DNA of 64,000 nt from Methanomassiliicoccaceae archaeon UBA404 (GTDB lineage Archaea; Thermoplasmatota; Thermoplasmata; Methanomassiliicoccales; Methanomethylophilaceae). Below the pieces are notes generated by a model. That model saw nothing but the letters and a program-made list of their open reading frames with translations, did no database searches and was not told the origin of the DNA. The position numbers were made by a program, and so were the translations under genes. The stretch is taken from positions 6,952-70,951 of the forward strand of contig DAHY01000005.1 of NCBI GenBank assembly GCA_002498605.1, read 5' to 3'. Positions 19,228 through 28,484 of the stretch are shown piece after piece (the stretch's first letter is position 1; each line of letters starts with the position of its first letter).

Positions 19228-20346
19228 ATGGAATTGGTAACAGAAATGACACCGACGAGACGCGCGTTGGCGGCAGTTCTCGGAGGGAGGATAGATTATG
19301 TGCCCCCCGCGAATCCGCTTGCGCAAACGACTTTGGATCTTATGGAATTTTGCGGCGCGAGTTGGCCAAAAGCTCACAGAGATGCTAAAATGATGGCAGA
19401 TCTTGCGGCCGCCCCGTGGGAAGTGTGCGGAATTGAAACTGCAAGGCCCCAATTCGACATATCATTGGAGGCTGAGGTCTTAGGATGTAAACTGGATTGG
19501 ACTAAATCGGATCGTCCGCCGGTCACAGGACCTGCGTACAAAAATCCCAAGGACATATCATGGGATGATAAATTCACGGAAAAAGACAGAGCCGCAGTAG
19601 TGCTCGAGTCTATAAGCATACTTAGAGAAAGGTATGCCGGCTATCTGCCAATCGTCCCGGTGATAACTGCGCCTTTTACAGTTGCAGGACACATAATGGG
19701 TGTGGAAAATCTTGTGATGATGACAGTCACCGATCCGGAAAAAGCACACGAGGCTATTAGCGCTGCGACCGAGTTCTGTATAGAATACGGAAGAGCGCAG
19801 GTAGCGGCCGGAGCACATATGCTTTTCCCCGCAGATCCGTCAGCTTCCGGAGATCTTATATCGCCTGAAACATACAAAGAATTCGTCTTGCCCTATCATC
19901 AGAAATTCGCAAGATCTGTCAGTGCGCCGAAGATACTCCATATTTGCGGACATACTGAAAAGCTGCTCCCATATATCAAGCAGAGCGGCATGGATTGTTT
20001 TTCCTTTGACTCTCCGCCTGCATGGTTAGTAAGAAAGGAATTAGGCAACTCGATGTCGTGTCTTGGAAGTCTAGACGTCATAGATTTGATGCCTAACGGG
20101 ACGCCGGAACAGGTCTACAATAGGACTGTGGAATGTATACAACAGGGCGTAGACATTGTAGGCACGGCATGTGATGTTTCCAACGGAACGTCATTGCCCA
20201 ACCTGAAAGCATATGTGGCCGCCTGTCGCGAAACACCAATCCCCGACAGCACTGATGTCGAAGATTGCGTTCGCGCTTTGGGGGTGGCGAAAGCCAAAAA
20301 CATCAAAGAGATGCTCCCCTACGATATCGAAGGAGGTGGGTTCTGA
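19228..20346 (+). CDS. MtaA/MtbA-family methylcobamide:coenzyme M methyltransferase
   Basis: It transfers the methyl group from a methylated corrinoid protein to coenzyme M, the last step before methyl-CoM reductase. About 372 residues of the uroporphyrinogen decarboxylase fold. The zinc site is visible as HICGHT (about residue 237) with a second cysteine in TACDVSNG (about residue 312), the spacing known for MtaA and MtbA. GGAGG at 19222-19226 abuts the ATG at 19228; the in-frame TTG at 19234 or ATG at 19246 may be the real start. It overlaps the corrinoid protein gene. No substrate-specific B subunit is nearby, so methanol, methylamine or thiol use cannot be decided. Confidence 0.88.
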   Translation: MELVTEMTPTRRALAAVLGGRIDYVPPANPLAQTTLDLMEFCGASWPKAHRDAKMMADLAAAPWEVCGIETARPQFDISLEAEVLGCKLDWTKSDRPPVTGPAYKNPKDISWDDKFTEKDRAAVVLESISILRERYAGYLPIVPVITAPFTVAGHIMGVENLVMMTVTDPEKAHEAISAATEFCIEYGRAQVAAGAHMLFPADPSASGDLISPETYKEFVLPYHQKFARSVSAPKILHICGHTEKLLPYIKQSGMDCFSFDSPPAWLVRKELGNSMSCLGSLDVIDLMPNGTPEQVYNRTVECIQQGVDIVGTACDVSNGTSLPNLKAYVAACRETPIPDSTDVEDCVRALGVAKAKNIKEMLPYDIEGGGF

Positions 20347-21161
20347 TGCATATGGACATAGTTATGCAACAGGTTCTTAAAATGAAGAATGAGGACCCGG
20401 TTCGTTTCAATAAGCTAGTTCAGGAAGGAATGGCGGCAGAGCTGGGATATCTCCCAGAAAAGAACCTCAGGGAGATAAGCGCAGAAAAACTCAAGAAAGA
20501 GAACTATTCGGAGGATCCGGAATACACTGCAGTCTCCGATGCTGTTCTTGCAGGAAAGAGAAAAGATGTGGAAAAGCTCGTGAACAAGCTCATCGAAAAT
20601 GGCAGAGATCCGTTAGATATAGTCACAGAAGCATTGATGCCCGGCATACAAGTTCAATGCGAGATGTATGATCTTGGTAAAGCGTTCGTTCCTGAGATTC
20701 TTATGTCAAACGACGCCATGCAAGGAGGAATAACGATATGTCAGTCTGAATTAGGCGACATACCCAGTAAGGGCAACATCGCATCATTCGTTGCTCAGGG
20801 TGATTTGCATGACATCGGAAAAAACATCTGCGCGGCTATACTCAAAGCCAACGGATACACCGTGACAGATTTGGGCAGGGATGTTTCAAAGGAAGAAGTA
20901 CTCAAAACCGTGAAGGATAAGGGCATACAGCTGGTCTGCGGATCTACGCTGATGAGCACCACCAAACCGGGACTTATGGATACGGCTCTTCTGCTGGAAC
21001 TCGAAAAGACAGGCGTGTCCGTGGCTTGCGGAGGGGCGGCAGTGTCAAAAGCATTCGTCGGAACCTTCAACAATGCCATATACACCAAGTCTCCGCTGGA
21101 GACCGTACACAAAGCTGACAGCATAATATCCGGTAACAAAAAGTGGAACGAACTTCGCTGA
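20346..21161 (+). CDS. Methyltransferase corrinoid protein (MtaC/MtbC type)
   Basis: Methyl carrier between a substrate methyltransferase and the MtaA/MtbA protein. 271 residues: a helical cap domain (about 60-140) with KLIENGRDPLDIVTEALMPG, then the cobalamin domain with the axial-ligand motif DLHDIGKN at about residue 155 and a downstream GSTLMSTT. The N-terminal extension of about 60 residues makes it MtaC-like in length rather than MttC-like. The start at 20346 follows GAAGGAGGTG, with the upstream stop overlapping (TGATG). The product resides in the cytoplasm. Confidence 0.9.
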   Translation: MHMDIVMQQVLKMKNEDPVRFNKLVQEGMAAELGYLPEKNLREISAEKLKKENYSEDPEYTAVSDAVLAGKRKDVEKLVNKLIENGRDPLDIVTEALMPGIQVQCEMYDLGKAFVPEILMSNDAMQGGITICQSELGDIPSKGNIASFVAQGDLHDIGKNICAAILKANGYTVTDLGRDVSKEEVLKTVKDKGIQLVCGSTLMSTTKPGLMDTALLLELEKTGVSVACGGAAVSKAFVGTFNNAIYTKSPLETVHKADSIISGNKKWNELR

Positions 21162-21225
21162 TGTAAACAATGCTTCCTAAACATTTTAAAAATTTTTTTC
21201 TATTTATTCACAACGGAGGGAACAC

Positions 21226-22860
21226 ATGACGGCAGAACAGGCTGTTGCATTAGACATAGGTACCAGTGGACTGAGGGGGCAGCTCGTAAACTTAGAAAAC
21301 GGGCAGGTAATTCGTACATGTATAATGAACAGGAACCCAATACCCGGGGCCAACATCATGGATCACCTTTCATTCGCACTTGAATGCGGAGGGGATAAAA
21401 CCCGGCGGTTATTGGTTTCAACCGTCCACGACATCATAGAAAGACTGAAACCGGAACATCTGTCCAGAATAGCTGTATGCGGAAATCCGATACAGCTGTC
21501 ACTTTTGGAAGGTAAGGAATTTAGAGATCTGGCATACGCTGGTGAGAGTAAACTCAAAGAAGAGAATATAGGTCCGGTAGACAGACCCGGGCATATTGTT
21601 TCAGGAGATATCCTTGGATTTGATTCTGGTGTCGAAATAATTATTCCGCCGGCTGTCCGCCATGAAATCGGAGCTGACGCCCTGGCAATGATGATTGAAT
21701 CCGGATTTTTGGAAGACGACTTTTGCCTTGTGACGGATTACGGCACAAATGCGGAAATGGCACTGAAGGTTGGAGATACCGTATATACGGGATCTGCCGC
21801 CGCAGGTCCTGCCCTGGAAGGTCAACAGATAGGCTCGGGAATGTTGGCCGGACCGGGTGCGCTATCGGATTTATGCAGATGTCCACAGGGGTGGAGGGCT
21901 AAGGTGTTGGACTCCCGTATGGAGGTACAAGACGGCCCCATGATTAACATGAGGAGCGGGATGATACACAAAGAGGGGGTGGTTCCGAAGGGCATAACAG
22001 GAACGGGTGTAATTGCACTTGTGCATGCTGGCATAATGGACGGTCGCATGAGTCCGCCGAAAATAACGGGAGATTCGATCGATATAACACGGAATATCCG
22101 ATTCACAAACGAGGACCTTGCAGAAGCAGGCAAAGCGTTGGGTGCGATACGCGCAGGTCACCTGACACTGATGATTGAAGCGGGCGTATCGCACAAAGAT
22201 ATCCACACGATGTACATGGCCGGAGCCTCTGGAACATATGTGGACCCTATCAAAGCAATGTCTGTCGGCATGGTGCCCCCTTCAGTAATTAATGTTGTGC
22301 AAGTCGGCAACACATCGCTGCAACTAGCCAAGGATATCGCCATAAAGCCGGATGAAATTGATTCTCTCAATGTTCTACGAAAAGAGCTGCTTGCAAAGCA
22401 TATCATGTTCGCAAAATCCTCTGTTTTCAGCGACCTTTATTCTTACGAACTTGCTGTTTGGACGGAGGGAATGGACACCTACAGATATTCCCGCAAACTG
22501 GCCGAGTATGACCAATCAGGATATCTTGGAACGCCTTTAAAACCCACCATCCGCAAGGTCTCCGATTTAGACATAATTGACACGGGGGAGTCATTGGAGA
22601 TGTTGGATACCAAAATTGAAATAAGGGGAACATGGAACTGTAGCAGATGTGGAATATGTGTGCGTCTATGTCCGGAAAAGGCACTGAATATGGATAATGG
22701 CAGGTTCATTGTCAACACCGGTATGTGCCTCGGCACCGCATGTATGAGATGTGTGGAAAACTGTCCAGAGGGAGCGTTTGCCTTATGGAATACAAAAAAT
22801 GAATTCCACATCAGTAAACGTCCGAATGAAACCGTCACTGCAGAACCGTTTCCATTGTAA
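21226..22860 (+). CDS. ramA: RamA-type reductive activator of corrinoid methyltransferases
   Basis: ATP-dependent iron-sulfur protein that reduces Co(II) corrinoid proteins back to the active Co(I) state. 544 residues. The N-terminal ASKHA-like ATPase part starts AVALDIGTSGLRG and contains VTDYGTNAEMAL and MAGASGTYVDP. The C-terminus carries two [4Fe-4S] motifs: CSRCGICVRLCP and a second CxxxxCxxCxxxCP. GGAGGG lies just before the start. It is the third gene of the methyltransfer operon. Confidence 0.93.
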   Translation: MTAEQAVALDIGTSGLRGQLVNLENGQVIRTCIMNRNPIPGANIMDHLSFALECGGDKTRRLLVSTVHDIIERLKPEHLSRIAVCGNPIQLSLLEGKEFRDLAYAGESKLKEENIGPVDRPGHIVSGDILGFDSGVEIIIPPAVRHEIGADALAMMIESGFLEDDFCLVTDYGTNAEMALKVGDTVYTGSAAAGPALEGQQIGSGMLAGPGALSDLCRCPQGWRAKVLDSRMEVQDGPMINMRSGMIHKEGVVPKGITGTGVIALVHAGIMDGRMSPPKITGDSIDITRNIRFTNEDLAEAGKALGAIRAGHLTLMIEAGVSHKDIHTMYMAGASGTYVDPIKAMSVGMVPPSVINVVQVGNTSLQLAKDIAIKPDEIDSLNVLRKELLAKHIMFAKSSVFSDLYSYELAVWTEGMDTYRYSRKLAEYDQSGYLGTPLKPTIRKVSDLDIIDTGESLEMLDTKIEIRGTWNCSRCGICVRLCPEKALNMDNGRFIVNTGMCLGTACMRCVENCPEGAFALWNTKNEFHISKRPNETVTAEPFPL

Positions 22861-22927
22861 CTCATGAACAAAAATTCGAACTTCGTTTTTAACATGATTT
22901 ACGACAAGGGAATTGTTTTCATTCTTA

Positions 22928-23683
22928 TCACACGTTTCTTCTTTTCTTAAGCAGATAATAATTTATTGAATAGAAAATAGCACAATATATTACAACCATG
23001 GCGAATGATGCCCACGGGAAAACACTGCCGACCGCCGCGGCTCTTATGCATTCGGTTACCGGTGTCAGCGGCAACACGGAAATAAGAACCTGAACAAAAT
23101 CCGGAAGCGCGGACAGGGAGAATATGGTGCCACACAGAAATGTCATGGGAACTATGACAAGACTTGTGAACAGATTGAGTGTTTGATGAGAATTGGCAAG
23201 CAATCCCGCACATATTCCAAGGAACGAAAATGTGAAACAGGACAGAACGATAGAGATGATTAACATCGGCGTGACAATCAATTCACTTGAGAGCAGCAAT
23301 CCCAATATAATCAATAAAGTACAACTGATCAAACCCCTTATGACACCGATTAGTGATTTTCCTATGACAACGGAGGGCACACGTATGGGACATAACATCA
23401 GTTCGTCAAAACTCATGTAATATGTTCGTTGAACGAGCACCTTTGTCGCGGTGGAATTAAAAGACGCCGAGAGGGTGGTCAGTGCTATAATGCCGGGGAT
23501 GACGAAGGTTATGTATTCCAAGCCTTCCACTTCCATCCCCTTTCCGAGGCCGTAACCAAAGGCGACCAAATACAGCAACGGACCGACGAGACACGAAATA
23601 AGTATCGAAACAATGTTTCTTTTGAAGAAACATAAGTCCGACCATGCTACCCGCAGGGATTCAGTCAATATGCTATCATTCAT
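22928..23683 (-). CDS. DrrB-type ABC-2 exporter permease (copy 2)
   Basis: 251 residues, six hydrophobic segments. It shares with the other two copies the segments GPLLYLVAFGYGLGKG, TFVIPGIIALTTLSASFNSTATK and VPMTFLCGTIFSLSALPDFVQ. The ATG overlaps the stop of the ATPase gene (ATGA). Third gene of the cobN1-drrA-drrB operon. Confidence 0.93.
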   Translation of the reverse strand: MNDSILTESLRVAWSDLCFFKRNIVSILISCLVGPLLYLVAFGYGLGKGMEVEGLEYITFVIPGIIALTTLSASFNSTATKVLVQRTYYMSFDELMLCPIRVPSVVIGKSLIGVIRGLISCTLLIILGLLLSSELIVTPMLIISIVLSCFTFSFLGICAGLLANSHQTLNLFTSLVIVPMTFLCGTIFSLSALPDFVQVLISVLPLTPVTECIRAAAVGSVFPWASFAMVVIYCAIFYSINYYLLKKRRNV

Positions 23684-24561
23684 ACGCGAATCACTTTCCC
23701 TGTTTTTTCGGCTTTTACATCTCTTCCCGTGAGTTCCAGAAATACGTCCTCCAGGTTGGTAGTTCTCATCATAACATCTTTTTTTTCGGAGAATGTTTTG
23801 ATGTATTCCTGCGCAGAATCTCTGTTTGGAAAATACCTGTATGACGTACGTCCGTTATCGTCGATGTGCTCAACCGCTATATGTCCCAGTTCATCGCAAA
23901 GTTCATCCGGTCCTCCTAAAGCAACAAGTTTTCCTTTATTGATTATACCGACTTTATTGCACAAACTGGCAACTTCATCCATGTAATGGGTCGTAAGGAA
24001 GATAGTGGTTCCGTTCTTGTTCAGAGTACGTATCAATTCCCAGAGCATATGTCTGGATTGCGTGTCGAGACCCGCTGTCGGTTCATCAAGAAAAAGTATC
24101 TTTGGTTTATGAATTATGGAACATACGATGGATACTCTTCTTTTCCATCCGCCGGACAGCGATATTATTGTTCTGTCCATGTATTCTTCCAAGCCCATCA
24201 GTTCACTCAGTTCACGTATCCTTCCGCCAATTTCCTTCAGAGGAATTTTATGCAGAAGAGCATGATGAATCATATTTTCTTTTACGGAAATATCCCGGTC
24301 CAGACTGATATGCTGTTGAGTTATTCCTATAAATCCCTTCGCTGACTGATAGTCATTTATCAGATCTATGCCGCAAACGGTAGCACTTCCCGATGTGGGG
24401 GGAGACATGGTTGTCAGCATGCGCACGGATGTCGTCTTCCCGGCACCGTTAGGTCCGACGAAACCGAATATACCCCCTTCTTCAATATTCATTGTAAGAC
24501 TATCTACGGCGGTAAATTCGCCATATTTTTTTGTAAGATTTTCTGTGGTGATGATATACAT
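23680..24561 (-). CDS. DrrA-type ABC exporter ATPase (copy 2)
   Basis: 293 residues. Walker A GPNGAGKTTSVRML, Q-loop TQQHISLDRDISV, signature LSGGWKRRVSIVCSI and Walker B KILFLDEPTAGLD, with the DrrA tail ending NLEDVFLELTG. It begins 3 bp after the stop of cobN1, a coupling that suggests the exporter handles a product of the chelatase pathway. The three DrrA copies are more like each other than like the importer ATPases. Confidence 0.94.
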   Translation of the reverse strand: MYIITTENLTKKYGEFTAVDSLTMNIEEGGIFGFVGPNGAGKTTSVRMLTTMSPPTSGSATVCGIDLINDYQSAKGFIGITQQHISLDRDISVKENMIHHALLHKIPLKEIGGRIRELSELMGLEEYMDRTIISLSGGWKRRVSIVCSIIHKPKILFLDEPTAGLDTQSRHMLWELIRTLNKNGTTIFLTTHYMDEVASLCNKVGIINKGKLVALGGPDELCDELGHIAVEHIDDNGRTSYRYFPNRDSAQEYIKTFSEKKDVMMRTTNLEDVFLELTGRDVKAEKTGKVIRV

Positions 24562-24564
24562 CCA

Positions 24565-27500
24565 TCAGCCCCGATCCGTTATTTCTTCAAGTATTTCCTC
24601 ATTCTCAAGGAATATTTCCGATAGCCTATCGTTAATTTCTTCCGGGGGTTCCCACATTCCCCTGTCTATCGCTTCCATCAGTCTTTTCAGCATTTCGTGC
24701 ATCGCATACGAATTGACGTCCTCTATCCATTCCCTCACTTCATCGGTAAGAATATAGAATTCCGTAAGGGACTGGTACATCCAAGGTTCGATTATATCGG
24801 ATGTGGCATCCCAGCCGAATATGTACTCAAAGGCTTCGGATATTTCCTGCGCGCCTTTGAAACCGTGCTGTTTCAGACCGTTCAGCCATTTGGGATTCAG
24901 AAGTTTGCTTCTGAAAATGAATTTTCCTTCTTCTTCGATGGTTTTTAATTTAACATTCTGGGTATCTGATGAATCTCCGATTACCGACATGGGTTTTTTG
25001 CCTTTGATTGATGTGACCGCCGCGTTCAGACCGCCGAGGAAAATATACACATCGTCGTTGTCGAACATATCGTACTCTCTGCTTACGCTGTTCTTGACGG
25101 TTACGTCTGTTTCGGATAATCTCCTCCGGAAGGATTCGGGCACCTTTTCCCCTTTTCTTCCTTTGCCGTACGCATGACATCCGTAGGTAGCGTATATTTC
25201 TCCGAGGTCATTGATATCGGTCCACTCGGAGGTTCTTATAAGCATGTCCACACCCGCTCCGTATGCTCCCGGCGGATCTCCGAATATCCTTATTTTTGAC
25301 AGTGATACTGCGTCCCCTTCCGGCATGCCTTCTTTAATGTGTTCGATGACCTCGGCTCTCAGGTTTGCGAGCATGTAATTGTCTTCGTCGCTTTCGTCCA
25401 GGGAAGATATCATATCCACCGCCTCATCAATCATATTTGTGACGTTAGGGAAAGTGTCCCTGAACAATCCGCTTATTCTTACCGTTACATCCAGTCTCGG
25501 CCTTCCCAGTTCTGCAAGAGGAACGATCTCCAATCCTTTTACGCGCCCTCCGTATCCTGTCCATACCGGCCGAACGCCCATGAGCCAGAGGATGTACGCA
25601 ACGTCATCGCCGCCTGTCTTCATGGTGTCGGTGGCCCACAGCACGACACAGATGCCTTTCGGGTATACGCCGTTCTCGTCAACAAAACGCTGTACCATCT
25701 GATCCGCCATCGTCTTTCCGATTTCCCAGCTGGAGTGCCAGGGTACCGCATCCGGGTCTATGGAATAGAAATTTCTTCCGGTGGGGAGTATCTGCGCTCT
25801 TCCCCTGGTGGGACATCCCGAAGGTCCGGGAGGTATGAATTTTCCGTTTAAACCGTTGACGATACTGTCAATCTCCTGTCCCATAAGTTCGAGATTGGGA
25901 TACAGTTCCCTGCATACGAACGAAACCGCTTCCATAAGATTGTCCGTGGCATTCGGGAACATTTTTTTGACGGTGCTCTTGCATTTAAGTTCGTCGAATC
26001 CGTCGGACATCATAGAGGCTATGGTGTTCCGGAAATTGGACTCTATCTCATCAATCAGTTCTCCGTTCAATTTACCGGATTGAGGATGTGTATCGGACGG
26101 AGATTCCGCAAGTTCTCTGAACGATAATCCCATGGACTCCGCAATGGATTCTCTCAGAGAGGGTATGTTTCCGTTATTGAATCTGGTTAGACTGTATATC
26201 GTCTCCATCAGACGTTCTCCGGTTGGAATTTCTCCCAAAATATGCATGCCGTCTTTAATCAGCGCACCCTTCAACTCAAGAACGTAATCGTAAAGTTCGT
26301 CGGCCTTTTCTCCGACCGCAGATGCGTCGGCGTCTTCGTTAAGACCAATGTCTGAAAACAACGACATCCGCATAACGATTTCGTGCAGTTTCTGTTCGAC
26401 GAGGGTTAATTTTTCAGTCTGTTTGTATGAATCCGCATTCATGTATATCTGCAAAGCAGATTCCAATTCTGAAAGCTCGTCGTAACTTCCCGCACGGCAC
26501 ATGGCCGGTATCATATGATCTACGATGACAGCCTCGCCTCTTCTTTTTGCCTGAATCCCTTCTCCGGGATTTCCTATTATGTAAGGATAGATATCCGGAA
26601 TGTTCTTCAAGACATAATCGGGACAGCATTCTGCCGACAGACCCACACTTTTGCCGGGTAACCATTCAAGAGTACCGTGGGTTCCCACATGTATGACCGC
26701 GTCGGCTCCGAAATCGTTTTTCAACCACCGATAGTATGCAAGATACTGATGTGTCATGACCACATTCGTATCGTGTAAATTCGCCTGGATGTCATGAGCC
26801 CTGTCGGGCTGGAATCCTATCACTATATTACCGTTCGATATTCCCGGGATCTGAATCATTCCGTTTGTTACTCTGACCTCCCCGGGGGCCGGACCCCAGT
26901 CCCCTTCAAGTTTTTTCATGGACGCCCGCGGAACGTCTTCGGTCCATTCCTTGTACTCCCGGGATGTGACCATGTCCAACGCGTCTTCAAGTATACTCCT
27001 GTCCGATATCCATGTGGTATCGTTCGTGAGACCTGCCAGCATCCGGTCCACAAGCTCCCGGCTTGTTTCGGGAATCCAATCCACCTTGTAACCTTCGTCC
27101 TTCAGTCTTTGCAACAGGTCCACGGTACTTTGAAAAGTATCAAGGCCGGAAGCTCCGCCCGCAAGATCGGTTCTGGGCGGATACATATACAAAAGAATGG
27201 CAACCTTTTTTTCATCATTCTTTTTTCTCCCGAGGGAGGCCCATCTGATTGCTATATCGGCAAGGTCATCGACTCTTTCCGAAATGGGAGAATGATATCT
27301 TGCTCCGGACCCGTCAATTTCGGTACTGGCATAAGGGATTGTTATGATCTGTCCGTCAAACTCGGGATGTGCAATATCGAATGCGATTTCAGCACTGCTC
27401 AGTCCGAAAATATTTTCTTTCCACCCTTTCTCGGTACTCATTAGCGTTGTGGTCTGTATAATCGGCACATTCAATCTTTCAAAAAAGGGATCGTCCGGAA

Positions 27501-28299
27501 TTTGTTCGCCGTCTCCGGGATTGGCAATCAGCGTCTGTGAGAAACTCATGGTTTCAATAATGCAGTCAACGCACGCTTTTCCGTCTTTTATGAAATACGT
27601 ATCGATTATTTTACTCAGTCCCATTGCTCCGGCGATTTTATTCTCGGATGTAAACAAGAAAATCGGAAGAACGTTTACGTCTCTTTTTTCCAATGAGCGG
27701 ATTAAAGAATCTATTGCCTTCGTATTCCCGGTAAGAAATTGTTTCTGATAGAACAATATCGCAACGGTCGGAACATCGGGATTGAAAGAATCTATCATTT
27801 CTTCGATTTTTATCAATCCTTTGTCGGGATGGTATGCACCCTGAGCCGGTGGTATCAACGGTGCCGGAACTTCGATGTCTGCATTGTCAAAGGTGTTCAG
27901 CGCCCATTTCAAAAGACTTTTGTTATTTTCTTCTCCGCCGAGTGCCGTAAAGGTATTGACAAGATCGTAATCTTCGCATTCTCTGAACATATACTTGTAT
28001 TCATCCTGAACCCACTCTTCCGTGCAGGTAAGAAACGCGATTTTATTTTCTTTGTCTATTGCGTCTTTCAGCTTATCGAATTTTTTGAAATATGACACGT
28101 CCCCGTGAACCTTTATCAGAATCAGGTCGGCTTCAGAAACCTTGTCAAGTATATTCGAAAGCAATACTACGTCTTCTTCCAAATCGACAGAGTCCGCGCA
28201 TGTCAGTGTTATTTCGTATCCCTCGCGCCTCAGCTGGGCGGCGGCATTGTCAAAACTGTGACTGTCTTTGGTACATATCGAAACAATAACTACGTGCAT
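24565..28299 (-). CDS. CobN/BchH-like metal chelatase large subunit (copy 1)
   Basis: Large, tetrapyrrole-binding subunit of a CobN/BchH-type ATP-dependent chelatase, 1244 residues. Conserved blocks: HVGTHGTLEWLPGKSVGLS at about residue 536, GNPGEGIQAKRRGEA soon after, PSGCPTRGRAQILPTGRNFY near 830, WATDTMKTGGDDVAYILW near 880, and GDPPGAYGAG near 1008. Real CobN inserts cobalt into hydrogenobyrinate diamide, BchH magnesium into protoporphyrin. CobN-like paralogues in methanogens often have neither role proven. AGGTG precedes the ATG at 28299 and the operator lies immediately upstream. Expected partners are the ChlI and ChlD proteins at 28485-31396. Confidence 0.9.
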   Translation of the reverse strand: MHVVIVSICTKDSHSFDNAAAQLRREGYEITLTCADSVDLEEDVVLLSNILDKVSEADLILIKVHGDVSYFKKFDKLKDAIDKENKIAFLTCTEEWVQDEYKYMFRECEDYDLVNTFTALGGEENNKSLLKWALNTFDNADIEVPAPLIPPAQGAYHPDKGLIKIEEMIDSFNPDVPTVAILFYQKQFLTGNTKAIDSLIRSLEKRDVNVLPIFLFTSENKIAGAMGLSKIIDTYFIKDGKACVDCIIETMSFSQTLIANPGDGEQIPDDPFFERLNVPIIQTTTLMSTEKGWKENIFGLSSAEIAFDIAHPEFDGQIITIPYASTEIDGSGARYHSPISERVDDLADIAIRWASLGRKKNDEKKVAILLYMYPPRTDLAGGASGLDTFQSTVDLLQRLKDEGYKVDWIPETSRELVDRMLAGLTNDTTWISDRSILEDALDMVTSREYKEWTEDVPRASMKKLEGDWGPAPGEVRVTNGMIQIPGISNGNIVIGFQPDRAHDIQANLHDTNVVMTHQYLAYYRWLKNDFGADAVIHVGTHGTLEWLPGKSVGLSAECCPDYVLKNIPDIYPYIIGNPGEGIQAKRRGEAVIVDHMIPAMCRAGSYDELSELESALQIYMNADSYKQTEKLTLVEQKLHEIVMRMSLFSDIGLNEDADASAVGEKADELYDYVLELKGALIKDGMHILGEIPTGERLMETIYSLTRFNNGNIPSLRESIAESMGLSFRELAESPSDTHPQSGKLNGELIDEIESNFRNTIASMMSDGFDELKCKSTVKKMFPNATDNLMEAVSFVCRELYPNLELMGQEIDSIVNGLNGKFIPPGPSGCPTRGRAQILPTGRNFYSIDPDAVPWHSSWEIGKTMADQMVQRFVDENGVYPKGICVVLWATDTMKTGGDDVAYILWLMGVRPVWTGYGGRVKGLEIVPLAELGRPRLDVTVRISGLFRDTFPNVTNMIDEAVDMISSLDESDEDNYMLANLRAEVIEHIKEGMPEGDAVSLSKIRIFGDPPGAYGAGVDMLIRTSEWTDINDLGEIYATYGCHAYGKGRKGEKVPESFRRRLSETDVTVKNSVSREYDMFDNDDVYIFLGGLNAAVTSIKGKKPMSVIGDSSDTQNVKLKTIEEEGKFIFRSKLLNPKWLNGLKQHGFKGAQEISEAFEYIFGWDATSDIIEPWMYQSLTEFYILTDEVREWIEDVNSYAMHEMLKRLMEAIDRGMWEPPEEINDRLSEIFLENEEILEEITDRG

Positions 28300-28317
28300 T
28301 CTGAAACACCTGCGTCT

Positions 28318-28332
28318 TGGATGAATAATCCA
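28318..28332 (-). promoter_or_regulatory. Palindromic operator before cobN1-drrAB2
   Basis: TGGATGAATAATCCA in TTGGATGAATAATCCAA (28317-28333), a near-perfect TTGGAT-N5-ATCCAA palindrome ending 18 bp before the start at 28299. A TATA-like CTTTATGAA lies about 20 bp upstream on the minus strand. Confidence 0.78.
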
Positions 28333-28484
28333 ACTTATCTTTCATAGTTCATAAAGCATAATAATCTAACTGTTGACTCCTAATTTCTGATTTGACAAAT
28401 TGAGTTATTTCGTTCGAATTTGCATTAGAACATTACCCTGCAATCGGATAAAAATCAAAATAACGCTCGTTTGGTTACACAGAA

